Part shown: one piece after another, positions 40,619-48,320 of the stretch
Position numbering within the stretch: position 1 is the first letter of the stretch
How the letters are laid out: each line of letters starts with the position of its first letter
NCBI GenBank assembly: GCA_020161145.1
Contig: JAIUPQ010000001.1
Span: forward strand, 558,001 to 622,000
DNA length: 64,000 nt
Reading direction: 5' to 3'
Origin: Pseudomonadota bacterium
GTDB lineage: Bacteria; Pseudomonadota; Gammaproteobacteria; Burkholderiales; Burkholderiaceae_C
Notes under the pieces: generated by a model
Databases searched by the model: none
Seen by the model: only the letters and a program-made list of their open reading frames with translations
What the model was told of the DNA's origin: nothing
Translations under genes and position numbers: made by a program

Positions 40619-40855
40619 ATGCCTAGGAACAACAGCGAAGGCGAGATCCTCACCATTAAGGAGGTCGCCGACTACCTGAAGGTCACGGAACGGACGATCT
40701 ACCGGCTCGCTGGAGCCAAGAAGATCCCCGCCTTCAAGGTTGGCGGAACGTGGCGGTTCTCGCGCAGTGACATCGAGAGCTGGATCAAGCGGCAATCGGT
40801 GAGCAGTCCCGAACGCGCCGCGAGCAAGGCATCGAACAAGGGGGATCGGAAGTAA
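40619..40855 (+). CDS. excisionase/MerR-type helix-turn-helix protein
   Basis: 78 aa. Typical helix_turn_helix_17 pattern: LTIKEVADYLKVTERTIYRL, GAKKIPAFKVGGTWRFSRSD, IESWIKRQ. The stop TAA overlaps the ATG of the ATPase gene by one base (TAATG), tying it to the operon. Small HTH proteins of this kind lead many phage-defence operons, where they act as transcriptional regulators or DNA-recognition subunits; either role is possible here. Confidence 0.8.
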   Translation: MPRNNSEGEILTIKEVADYLKVTERTIYRLAGAKKIPAFKVGGTWRFSRSDIESWIKRQSVSSPERAASKASNKGDRK

Positions 40856-43596
40856 TGCTTGGACTGACGCTACGAGAAGAATTCCGGGGCAAGCGCCTCA
40901 AGGGCACGGCCATCGAGCTGTCCAACGACCAGCACACGGGCGCGACCCAGATCGCAGCCAAGCAATTTCTGGAGATCACCTATCCCACGCACGACCTGCT
41001 GAAAGGCATCGAGGCCGTCGGCCCCAGCCAGGGTCGCCCCGTGGTCGTGATCGGCGAACGCGGCCTCGGCAAGTCGCACTTGATGGCCGCGCTCTACCAC
41101 GCGGTGACCGACCCGTCCTCGACAAGCTCCTGGCTCAATGCATGGGCAACCACGCTCGCCGACGCCAGCATCGGCAAGATCGCCTTGCGCGACGGGATGC
41201 ACGTCATTGGCGAAAGCCTGCATCGCCACCGCTACAAATTCCTGTGGGATGTCCTGTTCGAGAACCATCCGCACGGCACCTTCGTCAAGGGCAAGTGGGA
41301 CGGTCAGGGCGCGTCCAAGACCGAAATCCCGTCTGATAAGCTCATCATCGAGTTGCTGGAGAACAAGCCGACGATGCTGCTGCTGGACGAGTTCCAGACG
41401 TGGTACGACGGCCTGACCAACACCAAGCAGTACCCTTGGAAGAACTGGGCGTTCAACTTCATCCAGATTCTTTCGGAGATCGCCAAGGAGCGCCCCGACC
41501 TGCTGGTGCTGGTGATCTCGGTGCGCAACGGCGGCAGCGACGCCTACCAGCAGGTGCATCGTGTCAACCCGGTCGCCATCGACTTCAAGGCGGGCGGCAG
41601 CGCCGAGCGCATCCAGCAGGATCGCCGCCGGATGCTGCTGCACCGCCTGTTCGACAACCGCTTGCAGATCGCCAGCGGCACCATCGAATCGCTGGTAGCC
41701 CAGCACGTCGCCGAATCCTTCCGTCTGCTCGACGTGCCGTCCGCCGAGCAAGAGCGCAAGCGCCGGGAATTCACCGAATCGTGGCCCTACGCGCCGCACC
41801 TGCTGCGCCTGCTCGAAGAACAGGTGCTCATCGCCACCGACGCGCAGGAAACGCGCGACCTGATCCGCATCCTCGCCAACCTCTACAAGAGCCGTGGCGA
41901 GGCGGTGCCCGTGCTCACCGCCGCCGACTTCCGGCTGGACGACGACACCTCGGGCATCGGCGCGTTGCTCGAAGCCGTCGCCAACCAGCACCACCGCACG
42001 CTGCGCGAGAAGGCGCAGCAGAACATCATCTCGGTGCAGGAGGCACGGCACGACCACGCCAGCGTCGCGCCACACCTGCAGGAAATCATCGGCGCGCTGT
42101 GGCTGCGCTCGATTGCCGTAGGCAACCTCGCCGGGGCCGAGCCCGCCACGCTGCAACTGGACATCACCCGTGACAAGCCGGTGGACGACAACGCCTTCCA
42201 GGTCGAGCTGGCCACCATCGTCGAGAACAGCTTCAACATCCATCAGGAAGGCACCAAGCTGCTGTTCCGCGAGGAAGAGAACCCGCGCGCCAAGCTCATG
42301 GCCTACGCGCGCAACGACAAGCTGTTCGCCGACGGCGCGGATCAGGCGCAGCTCGCCAAGCAGGTGCGCTACGTCATCGGCGGCAGCGACGAGGTCGCCA
42401 AGACCTTCCGCGTGATCGCCCTGCCCAAGTCGTGGGTCAACGATCCGTGGACGGCGCTCGATGAGGCCGAGCAGCCCGACAAGTGGGATGACCGTCTGCC
42501 CATCCTCGTACTGCCAGAGGAAGCCGACAAGCTAGACGCCACGCTGGGCCGCTGGCTCAAAGACCAGTTGCAGAAGCGCCGCAACACCGTGCGCTTCCTG
42601 CTGCCGCGCGCGGGCAGTACCAACTCCTTCATGGATCGCGACCTGCTCATCCTCGCCCGCGCCGAAATGAAGGCGCAGGAATGGGGCGGCCAGAACCCCG
42701 AATACAAGAAGCTGCACAAGGAATTCGAGAACACCCTGCGCGACAACCTCAAGAAGCGCTTCGACCGCTTCGCCGTGCTGCAATGCTGGAACTTCGCCGA
42801 CCCCACGCAGTGCAAATTCAGCGTCGAGCGTCTCGACAAGCAGGGTTCGCAGATTCCCGAAGCCATCGAAGAGGCGCTGACCGGCGACCTGTTCGTGCCT
42901 GAGGACTTCGAAGAACTGGTGCTCGAATACGCCAGCAACAACGAATCGGTTGGCAAGCTGCTGCGCGAGCTGCAGGAGCCGCGCCCGGCCGGGCAGGACT
43001 GCATCCCGTGGCTGGGCGAAACGGCGATGAAGGAACGCCTGCTGCGCCTGTGCGCCAAGGGCAAGGTCGCCATCAACGTGCGCGGCATGGAGTACCTGCA
43101 AACGAACCCGGGCGAGGACGAGGACACCGCGTGGCGGCGTCTGCGCCCCAAACTCTCGCTCACGGGCCGCCACCTCGACGCCGTGTTCGTGATGCTGCCC
43201 TCGGCCGTGCCCGCAACGGGAGGCTCCACGCTGCCCGCGCCGTCGACGAGTGGTGCGCCATCAGGTGGTGGCGCGGCCCCCACGCCGGGCGTGCCCGATC
43301 CCACACCGGGTGGTTCGCCCGCTCCCACGCCAGGGCCCACGCCGGGCGGCATCTTCGGCGCCAGTGGTGGCGATGGTGGCGGCACCACCAAGCTGCGCAC
43401 GGCGCTGTCGAGCCCGGCCACATCGCCGCTCAACCTGATCGGCAGGATCGAGGGTTGGGGCATCGGCCCGGCCACCAAGGTCGCGGAGGTGTCCATCAAG
43501 GTGTCTGCCGCCACCGGCGCGCAGCTCAAGGAACTGCTCAAAAAGCTGCCCGAAGGCATGAGCTTCGAGCTGAACCTTGAGAAGGGGGACGACTGA
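40855..43596 (+). CDS. DUF499-family ATPase (BrxC/PglY-like)
   Basis: 913 aa. Walker A GERGLGKS at G67-S74, Walker B LLLDEFQT at about 175-182 (D178, E179), sensor-like VLVISVRNGG. The large helical middle is followed by a Gly/Pro/Ser/Thr-rich linker (about 785-830) and a small C-terminal domain (SPLNLIGRIEGWGIGPATKV). DUF499 ATPases are large AAA-type proteins repeatedly found with DUF1156 methylases in predicted anti-phage clusters and are functionally comparable to BREX BrxC/PglY. Coupled by one base to the genes on both sides (TAATG, TGATG). Confidence 0.85.
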   Translation: MLGLTLREEFRGKRLKGTAIELSNDQHTGATQIAAKQFLEITYPTHDLLKGIEAVGPSQGRPVVVIGERGLGKSHLMAALYHAVTDPSSTSSWLNAWATTLADASIGKIALRDGMHVIGESLHRHRYKFLWDVLFENHPHGTFVKGKWDGQGASKTEIPSDKLIIELLENKPTMLLLDEFQTWYDGLTNTKQYPWKNWAFNFIQILSEIAKERPDLLVLVISVRNGGSDAYQQVHRVNPVAIDFKAGGSAERIQQDRRRMLLHRLFDNRLQIASGTIESLVAQHVAESFRLLDVPSAEQERKRREFTESWPYAPHLLRLLEEQVLIATDAQETRDLIRILANLYKSRGEAVPVLTAADFRLDDDTSGIGALLEAVANQHHRTLREKAQQNIISVQEARHDHASVAPHLQEIIGALWLRSIAVGNLAGAEPATLQLDITRDKPVDDNAFQVELATIVENSFNIHQEGTKLLFREEENPRAKLMAYARNDKLFADGADQAQLAKQVRYVIGGSDEVAKTFRVIALPKSWVNDPWTALDEAEQPDKWDDRLPILVLPEEADKLDATLGRWLKDQLQKRRNTVRFLLPRAGSTNSFMDRDLLILARAEMKAQEWGGQNPEYKKLHKEFENTLRDNLKKRFDRFAVLQCWNFADPTQCKFSVERLDKQGSQIPEAIEEALTGDLFVPEDFEELVLEYASNNESVGKLLRELQEPRPAGQDCIPWLGETAMKERLLRLCAKGKVAINVRGMEYLQTNPGEDEDTAWRRLRPKLSLTGRHLDAVFVMLPSAVPATGGSTLPAPSTSGAPSGGGAAPTPGVPDPTPGGSPAPTPGPTPGGIFGASGGDGGGTTKLRTALSSPATSPLNLIGRIEGWGIGPATKVAEVSIKVSAATGAQLKELLKKLPEGMSFELNLEKGDD

Positions 43597-44585
43597 TGGC
43601 ACTGACCGCCAGCGCCTTGCAGGCCCTGACCCAAGGCTCCGACGCCGATGCTTGGCGCGTCATCATCGATCAGGCCGTCGAGATCGCCAGAATGCCGCTG
43701 GCCGCAGGCAATGCGCCCAGCGAGGTCGTCCGGCGCGACCGCGAGATCGGCGCACTGGATCTGTTCCTCTCCTCCAGCGGCTGGGACTTGTGGCAAGCCT
43801 TCGGCGACAGCGTGGAGCGCACCTCGGATCGCCTGACGCGCTGGTGGGCCGAACCCTTCAGCGCCAAGTCGGTGCTGATCCTCGACGGCCTTTCCCTGCG
43901 CGAACTGCCGTGGTTGCTGCAGGGCGCGAAGGAGCGCGGTTTCACCACGCACGAGGTCGCTGCCTGCGCCTCTGAGCTGCCCGGCGAAACCGATGAATTT
44001 GCCCGCGCGCTCGGCTTCGCCAGCCGCAGCAAGCTCCAGAACAACGGCGGCGGCCTCGCGCACAAGCTGCAAGTTGCCAACACCGAAACCGTGGACTTGC
44101 CGTGGAAGGACTGCCAAGCCCTGATCAGCAGCGCGCCGAACCAGATCTTCTGGCACCACTGGCCCGACGCCAAGCTGCACGACGGCGCAGGCAGCGGCCA
44201 GGGGCTGGAGCCGCTGACCAAGGATGTGGCCGAGCAGTTGTCCAGCGATGACTTCTGGGCCTTCGTCGAGCGCCTCGCCACCGGGCGGCGGCTGGTCATC
44301 ACCTCCGATCACGGCTACGCGGCCACCGGCTACTTTCCCGATGCCGATGGCGAAGTCGGCCAGTTCCTCAAGCAGACCTTTTCCAGCGGGCGTAACAAGA
44401 CGGGCACAGGCGACACCGGCCCCTTCGTGCCGCCCGTGGCATTGCAGATCAACAGCCCTCACGGCGCGCACCTGTTGGCTCTGGGCCGCAGGAAGTGGCG
44501 CAGCCAGGGCGGCTACCCGACGCTCACGCATGGCGGCTTGTCGCTGCTGGAAGTGCTGTCGCCCTTCGTCGAGCTCACCAAGTAA
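43596..44585 (+). CDS. short PglZ-domain protein (alkaline-phosphatase fold)
   Basis: 329 aa. PglZ landmarks: VLILDGLSLRELPW (D97), VITSDHGYAATGYFP (D238, H239) and LTHGGLSLLEVLSPF (H312), the expected metal-binding positions of the alkaline-phosphatase-like core. PglZ is the hallmark of BREX systems, where it is usually 700-900 aa; this copy is little more than the catalytic core. Its role may be nucleotide or phosphodiester chemistry within the defence complex. Starts in a TGATG overlap with the ATPase gene. Confidence 0.82.
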   Translation: MALTASALQALTQGSDADAWRVIIDQAVEIARMPLAAGNAPSEVVRRDREIGALDLFLSSSGWDLWQAFGDSVERTSDRLTRWWAEPFSAKSVLILDGLSLRELPWLLQGAKERGFTTHEVAACASELPGETDEFARALGFASRSKLQNNGGGLAHKLQVANTETVDLPWKDCQALISSAPNQIFWHHWPDAKLHDGAGSGQGLEPLTKDVAEQLSSDDFWAFVERLATGRRLVITSDHGYAATGYFPDADGEVGQFLKQTFSSGRNKTGTGDTGPFVPPVALQINSPHGAHLLALGRRKWRSQGGYPTLTHGGLSLLEVLSPFVELTK

Positions 44586-44597
44586 GGATTGCGGCTG

Positions 44598-47500
44598 ATG
44601 GCCACCAAGAAAGAACACCTCCAACAAGAAGTCGCCAAAGCCGTCGGCGCAGGCAAGGCGGTCGCGCTCGAAACCGTCGACTTCAACGACCCGAACCGCC
44701 CCAAGACCTGCCTGGAAGTCGATTTCCCGATCCTGCCGGTCAATCAGGTGGCGATCATCGAAGGCAACGCGGGCAAGCCGATCTACCAGATGTCGAAGTG
44801 GTGGGCGCGGCGGCGTTCCAGCGTGTTCCGCTCGATGCTGATCGCGGCGGCCACCAAAGCGCCGGATGACCCTTCGCACGCGGCCAAGCTGGTGTGGGAC
44901 AACTACTACGCCAACCACCAGAAGAAAGGCGCGTTCAAGCACCTGAAGGTGGCCGACATCTTCATGGGCGGCGGTACCACGCTGGTGGAAGGCTCGCGCC
45001 TCGGGATGCAGATGGTCGGCAACGACCTCAACCCGGTCGCGTGGTTCGTGGTGAAGCAGGAACTGGCCAACGTTGATCTGGAGCAAGTGAAGCAGCTACT
45101 GGCCGACATCGAGGCCGAGGTCAAGCCGCAGATCATGCCGTACTACTACTGCGACGGCCCGCAGGGTGAGAAAGGCAAGTGGACGCATCTGCCGACGAAC
45201 AAGGCGATGCCTGCCGACTTCGACCCGCTCGCCATCCCGCGTGACGAGCGCAAGGACTACCGCTACGAAGGCCCGGAGATCATCTACACCTTCTGGGCCA
45301 AGCACGGGCCGTGTCAGGTGACGGGCTGCGGCCACCGCACGCCGATCATGACCAGCCCGGTGATGGCCGTGAAGACGCTCACCGTCAAGCATTGGGCACA
45401 CACCTGCGGCAAGTGCGGCGAAGCCTTCGACGTGGAGGAAGAAGCCGCGCGCATGGCACCCGATGCGCCCCTCTACGTCTCGCCAAGTGAACCGCCGTAC
45501 TCCGTGCTCGACCGCAAGAAGGGGGTGATATGCCCGCACTGCGGCCACACCGCGATGGTGAATTTGGGCAAGGGCAAGAACAAGAAGGTGGAACTGAGCC
45601 TGCTGGTGCATCCGCAATGGCTGGCGGGCGAGGCGAAGCAGGATGCCAACGGCCAGCCCTACGGCGGGTCGGCGCAGGACGATGTGGCCACGACCACGCG
45701 CTGGGATGCGGCACGCGCTGCGAAGATTCGTCTGCTGGAAGTGCGCGGCGCGCTGCCGGATGAGGTGACCGACCCGGATACGAGTGTCTCCTTCGCACCC
45801 AAAAAGGGCACGGTGCCGAAGAAGTCGCACTACGCCTGCTCGGCGTGCGGGACCGTGCAAGATGTCCTGGGCACCATCAAGGCGACGGGCAAGACGGGGC
45901 CGATGGCGGCCTACGCGGTGCAGGGTTACTCCCCGAAGCGAGATGAAGCGGGCAAACCCTACAGCGGTCGCTTCTTCGCCGCCCATGACGCGGCACACGC
46001 CAGGCAATGCGCGGCAGCATTCGCGGAGTGGGAAGCGCGGAAGGATGACGATCTAAAGGCCTATTGGCCGCGCTCAGAAGTGCCTTTTGGATTCATGACG
46101 CACATGAACAATGGCGGCATTCCAAACCACGGCTATACCCATTGGTGGACTATGTTTAACCCCCGCCAGTTGCTTGCGCAAGCGCAGATACTGAAGGGAA
46201 TTCTGACTATTGGAGACTATCCCTGGGGGGTTAGAGAGGCGCTTCTAGGAGCATTCCAGCAGATCGTCCGCTATCGGAACATGTTCTGTTTCTGGGATAT
46301 CAACTACGACAAGTTGGTGCCCCACATGAGCAATAACAACTACCACCCCAAGACGAACGTAGTCGAGGGATCTTGCTTTGGTGTCATGGGGAGTGGGCGC
46401 TGGTCTTCTTGTGCAGATGGCGTCTTGGAGGGGCTCGAATGGGGGGTGAATCCTTATGAGCTCGTTAGCCCCCAGTTTGTGTCTAGCGTTCGTAGCGACG
46501 GGGCTGAGAAGTCAACTAGCGAGAAAGTCTTTACTGGAGATCCAGTTCTTGCCGTGACAGTTCGTCAGGGTTCTTCCACTGAGCTGGATAGCATTGATTC
46601 CGGCAGCCTCGACCTGGTCATCACCGATCCGCCCTTCGGCGGCCTCCTGCACTATTCGGAGCTTGCAGACTTCTTCTACGTTTGGTTGCGTCTTGCGCTG
46701 AAGGACAAGTACCCGGACTACTTCACCGCCGACTACACGCCAAAGTCACTGGAGGCTGTGGCCAACAAAGCGCGCGAACCGGAAGACCCGGACGGGTTTT
46801 ATCAGCGGCTGCTCACCCAATGCTGGCGCGAAGCGCATCGTGCGCTCAAGCCCAGCGGCATCCTGGCCTTCACCTTCCACCACAGCGAAGATGAGCCGTG
46901 GGTGGCAGTGCTGGAATCGCTGTTCGACGCGGGCTACTACCTCGAAGCAACGTACCCCATTCGCTCAGATGAGACCAAGGGAGAAGGCGGGAAGCCCGGG
47001 ACCTTTGGCTCGCAGACTATCGAGTACGACATCATCCACGTCTGCCGCAAGCGCACCGAAGAACCCAAGCCAGTGAGCTGGGGCCGGATGCGCCGTGAAG
47101 TGATGGCTGATGTGCGTCAACTGCAGGCGATGTTGGAGAACCACGCGAAAGAAGGTCTCCCCGCCGCCGACATCCAGGTGATCCGGCGCGGCAAGGCGCT
47201 GGAGTATTTCTCCCGTCACTACGGCAAGGTCTATGTGGACGAAGGCCGCACCATCTCCGTGCGCGATGCGCTGGTGGGTGTCAACCAGCTCATCGACGAG
47301 GACGCCGACAAGGGCAAGGAAGCGCCGCCGGTCAACGCCGAACCGATCACGCGCCAGTTCCTGCGCACCTTCGGCAACGCGCCTGAGCTGAAGCGCGACC
47401 AGTTGCAGAAGTTCCTCAAAGGCTCGATCACCACGCCGGACGAGTTCGTGCAACGTGGCTGGTGCGCGGAGAAGAACAAGGTGTTCACCCGCACCGACGC

Positions 47501-47816
47501 GCTGGAGTTCGCACGTGAGTGGTCGGGCAAGCACCGCCGCAAGCTGACCTCCGATCTGGATCAGGCGCTGGTGCTGATCGGCGCGTGCTTCGATGGCAGC
47601 GGCATCAACGCCTCAGACACGCTGAAGAACGACAACTTCAAGCCGCACGTCGCGCTGAAACCCTTGCTGGAATGGCTGCACCGCAACGGCCCGGATCAGA
47701 CCACGCGCAACGCGGCCTCGCGTGCGGTGTCCATCCACAACGCATGGCACGCCAGCCAGGCACCCCAGCCCGCACAGGGTTCCTTGTTCGATGACGATGG
47801 GGAGTACGAGCAATGA
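44598..47816 (+). CDS. DUF1156 / COG1743 adenine DNA methylase with Zn ribbons
   Basis: 1072 aa. The N-terminal DUF1156 region includes PIYQMSKWWARRRSSVFRSM, then a SAM-binding motif I VADIFMGGGTTLVEGSRLGM (F122-T128). Four CxxC-type Zn-ribbon elements follow (CQVTGCGHRT, CGKCGE, CPHCGHT, CSACGT; about residues 239, 271, 313, 414), and the catalytic motif DPPF at D677-F680 (LVITDPPFGGLLHYSELADF). Motif order I then IV with a long insert resembles class-alpha N6-adenine methylases. Start ATG 44598 with AAGGA at 44584-44588. The block from about 46060 to 46610, just before DPPF, has strikingly different codon use from the rest. It would modify host DNA for self/non-self discrimination. Confidence 0.86.
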   Translation: MATKKEHLQQEVAKAVGAGKAVALETVDFNDPNRPKTCLEVDFPILPVNQVAIIEGNAGKPIYQMSKWWARRRSSVFRSMLIAAATKAPDDPSHAAKLVWDNYYANHQKKGAFKHLKVADIFMGGGTTLVEGSRLGMQMVGNDLNPVAWFVVKQELANVDLEQVKQLLADIEAEVKPQIMPYYYCDGPQGEKGKWTHLPTNKAMPADFDPLAIPRDERKDYRYEGPEIIYTFWAKHGPCQVTGCGHRTPIMTSPVMAVKTLTVKHWAHTCGKCGEAFDVEEEAARMAPDAPLYVSPSEPPYSVLDRKKGVICPHCGHTAMVNLGKGKNKKVELSLLVHPQWLAGEAKQDANGQPYGGSAQDDVATTTRWDAARAAKIRLLEVRGALPDEVTDPDTSVSFAPKKGTVPKKSHYACSACGTVQDVLGTIKATGKTGPMAAYAVQGYSPKRDEAGKPYSGRFFAAHDAAHARQCAAAFAEWEARKDDDLKAYWPRSEVPFGFMTHMNNGGIPNHGYTHWWTMFNPRQLLAQAQILKGILTIGDYPWGVREALLGAFQQIVRYRNMFCFWDINYDKLVPHMSNNNYHPKTNVVEGSCFGVMGSGRWSSCADGVLEGLEWGVNPYELVSPQFVSSVRSDGAEKSTSEKVFTGDPVLAVTVRQGSSTELDSIDSGSLDLVITDPPFGGLLHYSELADFFYVWLRLALKDKYPDYFTADYTPKSLEAVANKAREPEDPDGFYQRLLTQCWREAHRALKPSGILAFTFHHSEDEPWVAVLESLFDAGYYLEATYPIRSDETKGEGGKPGTFGSQTIEYDIIHVCRKRTEEPKPVSWGRMRREVMADVRQLQAMLENHAKEGLPAADIQVIRRGKALEYFSRHYGKVYVDEGRTISVRDALVGVNQLIDEDADKGKEAPPVNAEPITRQFLRTFGNAPELKRDQLQKFLKGSITTPDEFVQRGWCAEKNKVFTRTDALEFAREWSGKHRRKLTSDLDQALVLIGACFDGSGINASDTLKNDNFKPHVALKPLLEWLHRNGPDQTTRNAASRAVSIHNAWHASQAPQPAQGSLFDDDGEYEQ

Positions 47817-48310
47817 GACAACTGCGCGACACGGTGTGGCAGCGGCGCGGCACCAGTTGGGTTTGGGACGAAGAGGCCCGTAACCAGATCTGCGCGGCCA
47901 GCGAGGTGTGGAGCCTGCGTCAGTTCCTCCGTGCGAAGGGAAATTGGCCGGACGACCTGCCAAGCAATGGCGGCAGGACGCTGGTGGTGGCCGGGCTGGA
48001 TGGCAGCCTCGATCTGCTGACGCCGACGGATGCTGAGGCGTGGCTGAGCGATGCGATCAAGCCCGCCATCCTGTCGTTTCAGGACGAGTACGAGGGCGAT
48101 GCAGCGCTGGCGTTCTGGCTGCCCGGCGGCCACAACCGCGTCAGGGCGCACGCCGCCACCGATGAGGTGGGCTGGCTCTGTCACGCACCCCACGGGCACC
48201 AGATCGACCTCGGCCGCATCTTGTGGGGCCAAGCCAACGAGTACCCGCAGGAGATTCTGCTGCGCGACGGCGGCAGGCCCGCTGGCCTGTTCCACCTGCG
48301 GATTACTTGA
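47813..48310 (+). CDS. defence-operon protein of unknown function
   Basis: 165 aa, mixed alpha/beta, no recognised motif (WQRRGTSWVWDEEARNQICA, LAFWLPGGHNRVRAHAATDE, ending GGRPAGLFHLRIT). It is coupled to the methylase by a 4-nt ATGA overlap and followed 10 nt later by the helicase, so it probably belongs to the complex. In other DUF1156/DUF499 clusters this place is often taken by a DUF3780 protein; I cannot confirm membership. Confidence 0.62.
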   Translation: MRQLRDTVWQRRGTSWVWDEEARNQICAASEVWSLRQFLRAKGNWPDDLPSNGGRTLVVAGLDGSLDLLTPTDAEAWLSDAIKPAILSFQDEYEGDAALAFWLPGGHNRVRAHAATDEVGWLCHAPHGHQIDLGRILWGQANEYPQEILLRDGGRPAGLFHLRIT

Positions 48311-48320
48311 GGGCGACTGA

